Assembly: GCA_947629225.1 (NCBI GenBank)
Contig: CANRCY010000045.1
Location: 1 to 9,909, forward strand
Source of the DNA: an uncultured Clostridia bacterium
GTDB taxonomy: Bacteria; Bacillota; Clostridia; Christensenellales; Borkfalkiaceae
Length of the DNA: 9,909 bases
Direction of reading: 5' to 3'
Shown here one piece after another: positions 4,440 to 9,909 of this stretch. The notes under the pieces were generated by a model. The model made no database searches and was not told the origin of the DNA. It saw only the letters and a list, made by a program, of their open reading frames with translations. Every line of letters begins with the position of its first letter. Positions within the stretch are counted from its first letter, which is position 1. A program made the translations under genes and the position numbers.

Positions 4440-6476
4440 TCACACCTCCACCATCTTCAAAATGCAGTCGCCTGTGTTGGTGTTGCCGAAAATGTACACC
4501 GTATCGCCGATCAGACAGGCGCGGGCGTCGTCGAAAACTGCGCCGACGTTTTCCACCGTCAAAAGCTCCACGAGGTTGTAGCCGTCGAACCGCAACAAGA
4601 GATACCCGCTCTTGTGTTCGTCGTAGGACCCTATCTGCAAGCCCACGAGCCCATGTTCCGCGTCGATGAAGTACGCCTTGAATTCGGAAGAAAATTCGGC
4701 AAACCGTTTGAATTCGCAAACCGATTCCACGGTTTTTCCGTTCGGGGAATAGACTTCGATTTTAAGCTCGTCGAAGTTGCCCCCGTAGCCGATGCCGAGG
4801 AGCGTTCCGCCGTAAAACTTGATAAGGCTCATAGAATATCCCGCGATCGACCCCGAATCCGTGGACGTGATGTGGTTATAGTCGCTCAGGTCGAATTCAA
4901 ACACGGGGTCGTCGATCTCGACGACATAGTTGTCGTAGGAGACCTCCGCCGTGCAGACATAGGCGGTATTCCCGTCGAAGCGCGCCGACTTCACGCTCTC
5001 GCCCTTGGGCGCGAAATCGATCACGGGCGTTCCCAAGAGAGAGAAGTCGGAAATGTCGAAGCAGTAGAGGTTGCAGGTCGGGTCGTGCAGCCCTTCGAGG
5101 GGGTCTTTCTCCGTATCGTAGGAATAGACGGAGGAGAGCACTCTGCCCGTCGTGAACACGCGGAGCACGCCTTCGAACTCGTCGAGGGAGTATTGGTCGA
5201 CGATCCTGCCGACTGCCGAACCTTTGTTGCGGTAGGTGAGGGAAGCGCCGTCGTAGGCGGTGCGGGCGATCTCGGTCATGTCGCGGGTGCACTCCGCGGG
5301 ACCGATGAGCCCCTCATGTTCGAGCTCGAACGCCTCGATATAGGACCGCGTGGTGTAGATGTTCTCCGCCGAGACGTACACGTCCTCCGAAAAGTCGAAA
5401 TACGCCTCGCAGTCGTTTGCGGAAAGGGTGTCCGCCGCGAAAGAGGAGATCACGGTGTAGCGCGCGCTCTGCGGGTCTTCGGGCAGAACGATGTTCTCCA
5501 TGGGCAGAATTTCGCCGTCCACCGAGGGAAGATATTGCTTCTCTTCGGCAAAGTCGGGAGTCCTTTTCACCGCAAAATTACTGACAAGAAGCAGGGTATT
5601 TCCCACAAGGCGGGAGGAGACGTAATCGCCCGAGACGGAAGCCCTCGCAAATTCGCGGGGAGAGGACGGGTCGGAGACGTCGATCCCGAAAATGCGGGTA
5701 AAGAGCGCCTTTGCGTCTGTGTCATAGTAGGGCACGAGGACGAGGATTTTCGTGCAGTCCGAGGTGAGGTACATCTCCCGCCGCTCGCCGTAGCCGTTGT
5801 AGGCGTAGGGGTCCTCGTCCGAAATCTCATACGTATTCACTTTTTCGCCCGAAACGGTGTAGATCGTGAGGATGAGCTTTGCGGGCGAAGTGTAGGGGGA
5901 CATTACTATCTTGCCGTCTTCGTTCAAAATGGGTTCTCCGTTTTCGTCTGTGAGGACGTCGCCCTGATGATAGCGCGCTTCGGCATAGCTCAGATAGTAG
6001 AGGTACTTGTCGCTCCTCTTCAAAAGGTCGCCCTCCACAATACCTTGAACCTGGTTGTTCGTCACTTCCTCGTAGTGTTGGTCGTCCGAAGTGGGCGGGT
6101 TTCCTTCTCCCACACTCCCGTTGCCAAGGTCGGGATCCGCCGCGCCGTAGCCGCCGAAGAGGAAAGCAAGCGCCGCCCCCGCGTACTCCCGAAAATTGTT
6201 GGTCCTGCGGGATTTGGAATAGGTGAGCGAGCCGATCTCGTCCATGAGGGCGTAATATTCGCTCCCTGCATAGGCGGAAATGTCATACCCGCCGACGGTG
6301 TAGGGGAAAAAGAGGGTCAAATTGAGCGCGAGCAGAAACACCGCCGCCACCGAAGAGAGGACGGAGACGAGGGCGATCTTGCGCCGTCTCTTCTGCCGTT
6401 TGTGCTCCTCTTCCGCCTTTTCGAGAATTTTATTCAGCCGTCTGCCGTAATTGTCGTGTTCGTCATAGGTCGTCAT
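4440..6476 (-). CDS. Membrane-anchored beta-propeller domain protein
   Basis: 678 aa. Residues 1-32 are hydrophilic and end in a basic cluster (KRQKRRRK); residues 33-57 form one hydrophobic segment (IALVSVLSSVAAVFLLAL core). By the positive-inside rule the short N-terminus is cytoplasmic and the remaining roughly 620 residues are outside. A conserved-looking stretch, YDISAYAGSEYYALMDEI, follows the membrane. After a Gly/Pro/Asp-rich linker (about 112-135) comes NNQVQGIVEGDLLKRSDKYLYYLS, the hallmark opening of the secreted C-terminal beta-propeller family (VEGVDEGDI-type). Repeated FDISD/VDVSD blades with G.TLL and Y-rich strands follow to the end. The start overlaps the sigma-factor gene by 14 bases, implying translational coupling. 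By context it could be the membrane-bound regulator of that sigma factor, but it has no recognisable zinc anti-sigma domain. Ligand and function are unknown. Confidence 0.85.
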   Translation of the reverse strand: MTTYDEHDNYGRRLNKILEKAEEEHKRQKRRRKIALVSVLSSVAAVFLLALNLTLFFPYTVGGYDISAYAGSEYYALMDEIGSLTYSKSRRTNNFREYAGAALAFLFGGYGAADPDLGNGSVGEGNPPTSDDQHYEEVTNNQVQGIVEGDLLKRSDKYLYYLSYAEARYHQGDVLTDENGEPILNEDGKIVMSPYTSPAKLILTIYTVSGEKVNTYEISDEDPYAYNGYGERREMYLTSDCTKILVLVPYYDTDAKALFTRIFGIDVSDPSSPREFARASVSGDYVSSRLVGNTLLLVSNFAVKRTPDFAEEKQYLPSVDGEILPMENIVLPEDPQSARYTVISSFAADTLSANDCEAYFDFSEDVYVSAENIYTTRSYIEAFELEHEGLIGPAECTRDMTEIARTAYDGASLTYRNKGSAVGRIVDQYSLDEFEGVLRVFTTGRVLSSVYSYDTEKDPLEGLHDPTCNLYCFDISDFSLLGTPVIDFAPKGESVKSARFDGNTAYVCTAEVSYDNYVVEIDDPVFEFDLSDYNHITSTDSGSIAGYSMSLIKFYGGTLLGIGYGGNFDELKIEVYSPNGKTVESVCEFKRFAEFSSEFKAYFIDAEHGLVGLQIGSYDEHKSGYLLLRFDGYNLVELLTVENVGAVFDDARACLIGDTVYIFGNTNTGDCILKMVEV

Positions 6477-7017
6477 AGCCGATGCCTTCCTTTAAGAGGA
6501 TTTCTTTGAGGGCGGCTTTCGCCCTCGCGAGGAGGTTATACACTTTTTTGCGGCTTTTGCCCGTCATCTCGCAGATCTCGGCGATCTTGTAGCCGTCGAA
6601 ATAGGAGAAGTAGAGCACGTCCCGATAGTTTTGCGGCAATTTTTGCAGGCACTGGTACACCTTTCTGTCCCGCATGCGGTCGGCGATCTTCCGCTCGGTA
6701 TCCGTATGGACAAGGCTCTCGGCATAGCCCGAAAGGGGAAGCTCTTTGCGCCGTTTGGAGCGCAGAAGATCGAGGCACTTGTTCCTTGCGATCTTGTAAA
6801 GGTATGCCTTAAAGTGCAGCGTATCGGGGAGCTGTTTCCGCTTTACGATGAGCGCGGCAAAGGACTCCTCCATGACGTCCTCGGCAGTCGCATAGTCGCG
6901 CACATAGAGATAGGCATATTGGGTAAGCCCGTCGCTGTATGCGCGCACCAACTCTTCGAGCGCATGGGGGTCTCCTTGCAGATAGCGGCGGTAGCTACTG
7001 GCACCGTTGTCCTGCAT
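6463..7017 (-). CDS. RNA polymerase sigma factor, ECF-like (sigma-70 family)
   Basis: 184 aa, the usual ECF size, with only regions 2 and 4. Region 2 covers about residues 21-89: the LVRAYSDGLTQYAYLYVRD helix, the core-binding/-10 part TAEDVMEESFAAL (44-56), then FKAYLYKIARNKCLDLLR (69-86). A charged linker leads to region 4 (about 117-172) with LPQNYRDVLYFSYFDGYKIAEI and the helix-turn-helix MTGKSRKKVYNLLARAKAALKE. The ATG at 7017 lies seven bases after AGGAGG. The promoter upstream is of sigma-A type rather than an obvious ECF type, so autoregulation is not visible. It is followed, with 14-base overlap, by the membrane beta-propeller gene. Its regulon and signal cannot be read from the window. 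Confidence 0.9.
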   Translation of the reverse strand: MQDNGASSYRRYLQGDPHALEELVRAYSDGLTQYAYLYVRDYATAEDVMEESFAALIVKRKQLPDTLHFKAYLYKIARNKCLDLLRSKRRKELPLSGYAESLVHTDTERKIADRMRDRKVYQCLQKLPQNYRDVLYFSYFDGYKIAEICEMTGKSRKKVYNLLARAKAALKEILLKEGIGYDDL

Positions 7018-7072
7018 CCGTGCACCTCCTACGCAAATAAAACGAGCGAAAGAAAGAAATTACTCATAAAAA

Positions 7073-7101
7073 AGTATAAATGTTGCGAAAATTTTTGTCA
7101 A
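7073..7101 (-). promoter_or_regulatory. Near-consensus sigma-A promoter of the sigma/beta-propeller operon
   Basis: On the minus strand: TTGACA (7101-7096), a 17-bp spacer, TATACT (7078-7073). The -35 is a perfect match and the -10 has one difference. Transcription should start near 7066, leaving a leader of about 50 nt before the ATG at 7017. Confidence 0.85.
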
Positions 7102-7121
7102 GATGGGAGAGGGAATGGGGA

Positions 7122-7169
7122 CCTTGCTGCCCCTGAAGAGGAAGTGGCGAACGAAGTGAGCCGAAAGGG
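7122..7169 (+). repeat. Two-hairpin modular repeat, GAACG-type, copy 2
   Basis: CCTTGCTGCCCCTGAAGAGG followed by AAGTGGCGAACGAAGTGAG and CCGAAAGGG. The last 28 bases match 4326-4353 with one difference. The first hairpin is degenerate here (CCCCT/AGAGG with a mismatch). It lies head to head with the element at 7176-7232, so GGGTT/AACCC at their junction can pair. Confidence 0.65.
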
Positions 7170-7175
7170 TTTTTG

Positions 7176-7232
7176 AACCCCTCAGTCACTCACTGCGTTC
7201 GTGACAGCTCCCCTATAAGGGGCGCCAAGGGG
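7176..7232 (-). repeat. Two-hairpin modular repeat, GTCAC-type
   Basis: Read on the minus strand: CCCCTTGGC, hairpin GCGCCCCT-TAT-AGGGGAGC (one mismatch), TGTCAC GAACGCAGTGA GTGAC with five paired bases at the ends, then TGAGGGGTT. The order of parts is that of the elements at 622-726 and 4303-4353. No coding potential. Confidence 0.62.
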
Positions 7233-7303
7233 ACGCCCCCACCTGTCTCGCTTGCGCTCGCCACCCGCCCCCATAAATAGGGGCAGGTCGGATGGGCGGG
7301 TGA
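7233..7303 (-). repeat. Two-hairpin modular repeat, divergent member
   Basis: Read on the minus strand: an outer arm CACCCGCCC, then CCTGCCCCTATTTATGGGG, then GCGGGTGGCGAGCGCAAGCG and AGACAGGTGGGGG. The 9-bp inverted repeat CACCCGCCC (7262-7270) / GGGCGGGTG (7294-7302) is perfect, and CCCC/GGGG close an A/T-rich loop inside it. Its design resembles the neighbouring elements, although sequence identity is low. It is the weakest member of the set. Confidence 0.5.
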
Positions 7304-7313
7304 CATTCCCAAA

Positions 7314-7403
7314 TGTCATGTCGAGCGAAGGCGTAAGCCGCAGTCGAGACATCTCCACGACATTATAATAAGGTGAGATTTCTCGACTACGCTCGAAATG
7401 ACA
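7314..7403 (-). repeat. Long-hairpin repeat (TGTCATTTCGAGCG type), copy 2, with decayed ends nearby
   Basis: A 90-bp near-palindrome inverted relative to 4189-4275, with the same outer and inner arms; the terminal loop (about 19 bases, CATTATAATAAGG core) also matches. The right end is repeated: TACGCTCGAAATGACAAAA occurs at 7388-7406 and again at 7414-7432, and a shorter CGAAATGACAAA lies at 7540-7551. This suggests partial duplication or remnants of further copies. Confidence 0.75.
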
Positions 7404-7433
7404 AAATAAAACGTACGCTCGAAATGACAAAAG

Positions 7434-7526
7434 AGAACATGCGGGCTGCTCCGCATGACGCGTCCGGGCTCGTGCCGTCCTTAGGCAACATAGAACGTGC
7501 GGGCGGCTCAGCATGACGCGTACGGG
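7434..7526 (+). repeat. Pair of 35-bp direct repeats
   Basis: Units 7434-7468 and 7492-7526 agree at 31 of 35 positions and are separated by 23 bp. The first contains a perfect hairpin CATGCGG-GCTGCT-CCGCATG (7438-7457); in the second the stem is partly lost. The whole 580-bp stretch 7018-7597 holds the sigma-operon promoter, repeats and the next promoter; no gene was found in it. Confidence 0.68.
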
Positions 7527-7559
7527 TTGCGGCTTCGTCCGAAATGACAAATAATCCGC

Positions 7560-7588
7560 TTGCCAAGTTGGCACGATTATGGTATAAT
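7560..7588 (+). promoter_or_regulatory. Extended -10 promoter of the metallophosphoesterase-pyrBC operon with overlapping palindrome
   Basis: TTGCCA (7560-7565), a 17-bp spacer and a perfect TATAAT (7583-7588), with the extended -10 TG at 7580-7581. The expected start is about 7595, only 2-4 bases before the ATG at 7598. TGCCAA-G-TTGGCA (7561-7573) is a perfect 6-bp inverted repeat covering most of the -35 and the start of the spacer, a plausible operator. Confidence 0.78.
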
Positions 7589-7597
7589 GCCTGCGGT

Positions 7598-8293
7598 ATG
7601 AAGGTGTTTGCAGTGAGCGATCTTCACCTCTCGGGGCTCATGGATAAGCCGATGGACGTCTTCGGTCCGGGGTGGGAAGGTCACTTTGAAAAAATCAAAG
7701 CCGATTGGGCGGAAAAGGTCTCGGATGAGGATATCGTCCTCATCGGCGGCGATACTTCGTGGGGAATGCGCCTCGAAGAGGGCGCGTTCGACCTCAGATC
7801 GCTCGCCCCCTTAAAGGGGCAAAAGGTCTTTATCCGCGGCAACCACGATTTTTGGTGGAACGCCATTTCCCATGTGCGCGCGTCCGCGCCCGACGGGACC
7901 TTCCACTTCCTGCAAAACGACTGTATCAAACTCGGAAAATACATCATCGCGGGTTCGCGCGGCTGGCTGTGCCCGGGGAGCCCCGATTTTACCGAACACG
8001 ACATGGCGCTCTATCTGCGCGAGGGGGAGCGATTCAAGCTCGCCTTCAAAGAGGTCGAAAAAGTGCGGAGCGAGGGGGACGTGCTCATCGCCCTTCTCCA
8101 CTATCCGCCCTTCGGCGTAAAGGCGGAAGACACGGTATTTACCGCCCTCTTCGAGGAGAACAGGGTCGACAAAGCGGTGTTCGGGCACTTGCACGGCGCG
8201 GGCTTCTTCCCGCTCAAAAGCGAAAAGAACGGCATTTCGTACTACCTCACTTCCTGTGACAAGTTGCATTTCACCTTGGCGCAGATCTGCTGA
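7598..8293 (+). CDS. Calcineurin-like metallophosphoesterase
   Basis: 231 aa, cytoplasmic (no signal or membrane segment). All metal-binding motifs of the family are in order: DLHLS (D8, H10), GGDTSWG (D52), RGNHDFWW (GNHD 81-84), LLHYPPF (H168) and FGHLHGAG (196-199). These build the two-metal centre that hydrolyses phosphate esters; the substrate is not predictable. MKVFAVSDLHLS is the typical family start, which supports the ATG at 7598. An in-frame ATG at 7544 is rejected because it lies upstream of the promoter, in repeat debris. No Shine-Dalgarno precedes 7598, and the predicted transcript begins within a few bases of it. The stop is 23 bp before pyrB, so it is probably the first gene of a pyrimidine operon, perhaps by chance of position. 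Confidence 0.92.
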   Translation: MKVFAVSDLHLSGLMDKPMDVFGPGWEGHFEKIKADWAEKVSDEDIVLIGGDTSWGMRLEEGAFDLRSLAPLKGQKVFIRGNHDFWWNAISHVRASAPDGTFHFLQNDCIKLGKYIIAGSRGWLCPGSPDFTEHDMALYLREGERFKLAFKEVEKVRSEGDVLIALLHYPPFGVKAEDTVFTALFEENRVDKAVFGHLHGAGFFPLKSEKNGISYYLTSCDKLHFTLAQIC

Positions 8294-8316
8294 AACCATT
8301 TTTCGGAGCAAAAACC

Positions 8317-9222
8317 GTGAACAGAAAAGACTTGTTGGGGCTCTATGACCTTTCCGCGGAGGAGATCGAAGAAATTCTTTGCCTCGGGCTCTCCTTCAAA
8401 GCCGCCTTAAGGCGGGGCGAAAAAAATTTTTCCGCGCTCAAAGGGAAGTCCGCCGTCATTCTCTTCTACGAGAACAGCACCCGCACCCGCACGAGCTTCG
8501 AACTTGCGGCGAAATTTTCGGGCGCGGAGGTCGTCAACATCTCGGTGGCGACTTCTTCCGTGCAGAAGGGGGAGACCCTCGTCGATACGGGCAAGACGCT
8601 CGACGCGATGAAAAACGACGTCATCGTCATCCGCCACCCCATGGGCGGCGCGCCCAAACTGCTGGCGGAAACGGTCAAGGCGCACGTCATCAACGGCGGC
8701 GACGGCATGAATGAACACCCCACGCAAGCTCTCCTCGATATGCATTTGGGGAGCATTGCGGGATTAAAGGTCGCCATTCTCGGCGACATCCGCCATTCCC
8801 GCGTTGCAAAGAGCAATCTGTACGGGCTCACCAAGCTGGGCGCGGAAGTGCGGATGTTCGGACCCAAGACCCTTTTACCCGAGGGGTTGGAGCGGGAAGG
8901 GGCGATCGTCTGCCGTTCCCGCGAAGAGGCGGTCGAGGGCGCGGACGCCGTCATGGGGCTGAGGATCCAGCTCGAACGGCAGAAGGCGGGGAATTTTCCC
9001 TCCCTCGGCGAATATGCCAAATATTACGGCGCGGACGAGCGGATTTTATCTTATGCGAAGAAGGGCGCGCTCGTCCTGCACCCCGGTCCCGTCAACAGGG
9101 GAGTGGAGCTGACGAGTTCCGTCATCGACGGGGCGCAGAGCCATATCGAAGATCAGGTCCTCTCGGGGCTTGCGGTGCGCATGGCAGTCTTGTCCCTTCT
9201 CGTCAAGGAGGAGAAAGCATGA
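8317..9222 (+). CDS. pyrB: Aspartate carbamoyltransferase catalytic subunit
   Basis: Second step of UMP synthesis: carbamoyl phosphate plus L-aspartate to N-carbamoyl-L-aspartate, in the cytoplasm. 301 aa, normal for the catalytic chain, active as a trimer. Carbamoyl-phosphate loop STRTRTSF at residues 54-61; the SSVQKGE lysine K84; RHP at 106-108; HPTQALLDM from residue 134; GDIRHSRV at 156-163; the aspartate-binding RIQLER region near 216; and HPGPVNRG at 255-262. The start is GTG at 8317, with GGAG (8305-8308) eight bases upstream. It overlaps pyrC by four bases (ATGA). No regulatory subunit gene pyrI is present, as in B. subtilis. No PyrR-type attenuator fits in the 23-bp gap before it. 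Confidence 0.97.
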   Translation: MNRKDLLGLYDLSAEEIEEILCLGLSFKAALRRGEKNFSALKGKSAVILFYENSTRTRTSFELAAKFSGAEVVNISVATSSVQKGETLVDTGKTLDAMKNDVIVIRHPMGGAPKLLAETVKAHVINGGDGMNEHPTQALLDMHLGSIAGLKVAILGDIRHSRVAKSNLYGLTKLGAEVRMFGPKTLLPEGLEREGAIVCRSREEAVEGADAVMGLRIQLERQKAGNFPSLGEYAKYYGADERILSYAKKGALVLHPGPVNRGVELTSSVIDGAQSHIEDQVLSGLAVRMAVLSLLVKEEKA

Positions 9223-9909
9223 TCCTGAAAAATGCCGAAGTCGTATTGAAAAGCGGGGTCGTCCGCGCGGACGTCGCCGTCCGAGAGGGCAGGATCGCCG
9301 CGATCGGAAAGGTCGAGCCGACCGCCGAAGAGCTTGTGCTCGACTGTTCGGGTTGCACCGTCTTGTCGGGGCTCATCGACATGCACGTCCATCTCCGCGA
9401 GCCGGGGTTCGAACACAAAGAGGATATTTTAAGCGGCAGCCGCGCCGCCGTCAAGGGCGGGTTCACGCAGATCTGCTGTATGCCCAACACCAATCCCGTC
9501 GCCGACAACAAGGTCGTCGTCTCCTACATCAAACAGCGCGCGCGGGAGGTCGGGCTGTGCAAAGTCCACCCCATCGGCGCGATCACCAAGGGGCAGAAGG
9601 GAGAGGAACTCGCCGCGATCGGCGGCATGAAGGCGGCGGGAGCCGTCGCCCTCTCCGAGGACGGAAAGAGCGTCTTAAATTCCAAACTCATGGCAAACGC
9701 CATGCTCTATGCGAGCGACTTCTCTCTCAAATGTCTCTGCCACTGCGAGGATCCCTCTCTTTCGGACGGCGGGGTCGTGAACGAGGGCTACTCCGCCACG
9801 GTGACGGGGCTCAAAGGGAGCCTCCGCGCCGCCGAGGACATCATGATCGCCCGCGATCTTCTCCTTGCCGAGAGCCTGCATTTGCCCGTGCATATCTGCC
9901 ACGTCTCCA
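9219..9909 (+). CDS. pyrC: Dihydroorotase, N-terminal part (cut by the window end)
   Basis: Third step of UMP synthesis: reversible cyclisation of N-carbamoyl-L-aspartate to dihydroorotate. The ATG (9219-9221) overlaps the pyrB stop, and AAGGAGG (9205-9211) is seven bases upstream, inside pyrB. 230 residues are visible without a stop, a bit over half of the usual 420-430. Zinc ligands HVH (56, 58) in GLIDMHVHLREPG; the substrate-side MPNTNP (88-93); ALSEDGKS (144-151), the D-D-G-like metal-bridging segment of this class; HCEDP (175-179); and HICHVS at the end (225-230), giving further histidine ligands. This is the B. subtilis-like class I enzyme of the amidohydrolase family. Confidence 0.95.
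   Translation, partial: MILKNAEVVLKSGVVRADVAVREGRIAAIGKVEPTAEELVLDCSGCTVLSGLIDMHVHLREPGFEHKEDILSGSRAAVKGGFTQICCMPNTNPVADNKVVVSYIKQRAREVGLCKVHPIGAITKGQKGEELAAIGGMKAAGAVALSEDGKSVLNSKLMANAMLYASDFSLKCLCHCEDPSLSDGGVVNEGYSATVTGLKGSLRAAEDIMIARDLLLAESLHLPVHICHVS

Noticed and set aside
4614..6509. Long 631-codon open frame on the plus strand opposite the beta-propeller gene
   Set aside because: It is a shadow of the minus-strand gene in GC-rich sequence: low-complexity Arg/Val/Gly-rich translation, no ribosome binding site, no domain, whereas the minus strand has membrane segment, family motifs and operon context.
7544..7597. Upstream in-frame ATG for the metallophosphoesterase
   Set aside because: It lies before the -35 element and in repeat remnants, and the family starts at MKVFAVSDLHLS.

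Overview
The window looks like a chromosomal segment from a GC-rich (by eye, well above 50% G+C) Bacillota/Clostridia-type bacterium. The pointers are strong AGGAGG-type ribosome binding sites, sigma-A promoters with 17-bp spacers, a bL27 ribosomal protein that keeps the Firmicutes-style N-terminal extension (…LFAHKKG), a B. subtilis-type pyrB-pyrC pair, and intergenic regions full of small hairpin repeats as in many uncultured gut Clostridia. I cannot name the species; the lineage is an inference.

Layout. 1-106 is the C-terminus of a PLP aminotransferase. 206-613 is a small P-loop ATPase with its own promoter. 614-1028 is a repeat-filled gap. 1029-2522 is threonine synthase (thrC). 2523-2863 is a second repeat-filled gap carrying inverted copies of the repeats before thrC. 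2864-3307 (minus) is a helical, possibly ferritin-like protein of unknown function. 3365-4155 is a self-contained rplU-rpmA ribosomal operon with promoter, leader and terminator, but no prp gene between the two. 4156-4439 is repeats. 4440-7017 (minus) is a two-gene operon: an ECF-like sigma factor overlapping a membrane-anchored beta-propeller protein, driven by a near-consensus sigma-A promoter. 7102-7559 is the densest repeat cluster. 7560-9909 is a metallophosphoesterase-pyrB-pyrC operon (pyrC runs off the end) whose promoter sits so close to the first ATG that the mRNA should be leaderless.

How the genes fit together. pyrB and pyrC catalyse consecutive steps of UMP synthesis and overlap by four bases. 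The aminotransferase fragment and thrC would both suit aspartate-family amino-acid metabolism, but they are separated by an unrelated gene and repeats. The sigma/beta-propeller pair has the geometry of a sigma factor with a membrane-bound regulator.

The most unusual content lies between the genes. At least six intergenic segments share one modular design: CCTTG, a GC-rich hairpin, TGTC/TGGC, a second hairpin, then a G-run. The stems change sequence but mostly remain paired. Two further families are a long 87-90 bp hairpin and a 55-bp element. Other points worth attention are the Prp-type L27 extension without a linked prp and with a weakened cleavage motif, the leaderless pyrimidine operon with a palindrome over its promoter, and a strong terminator at the end of thrC that points against thrC. 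No CRISPR array, prophage, complete insertion sequence, rRNA or tRNA was seen.
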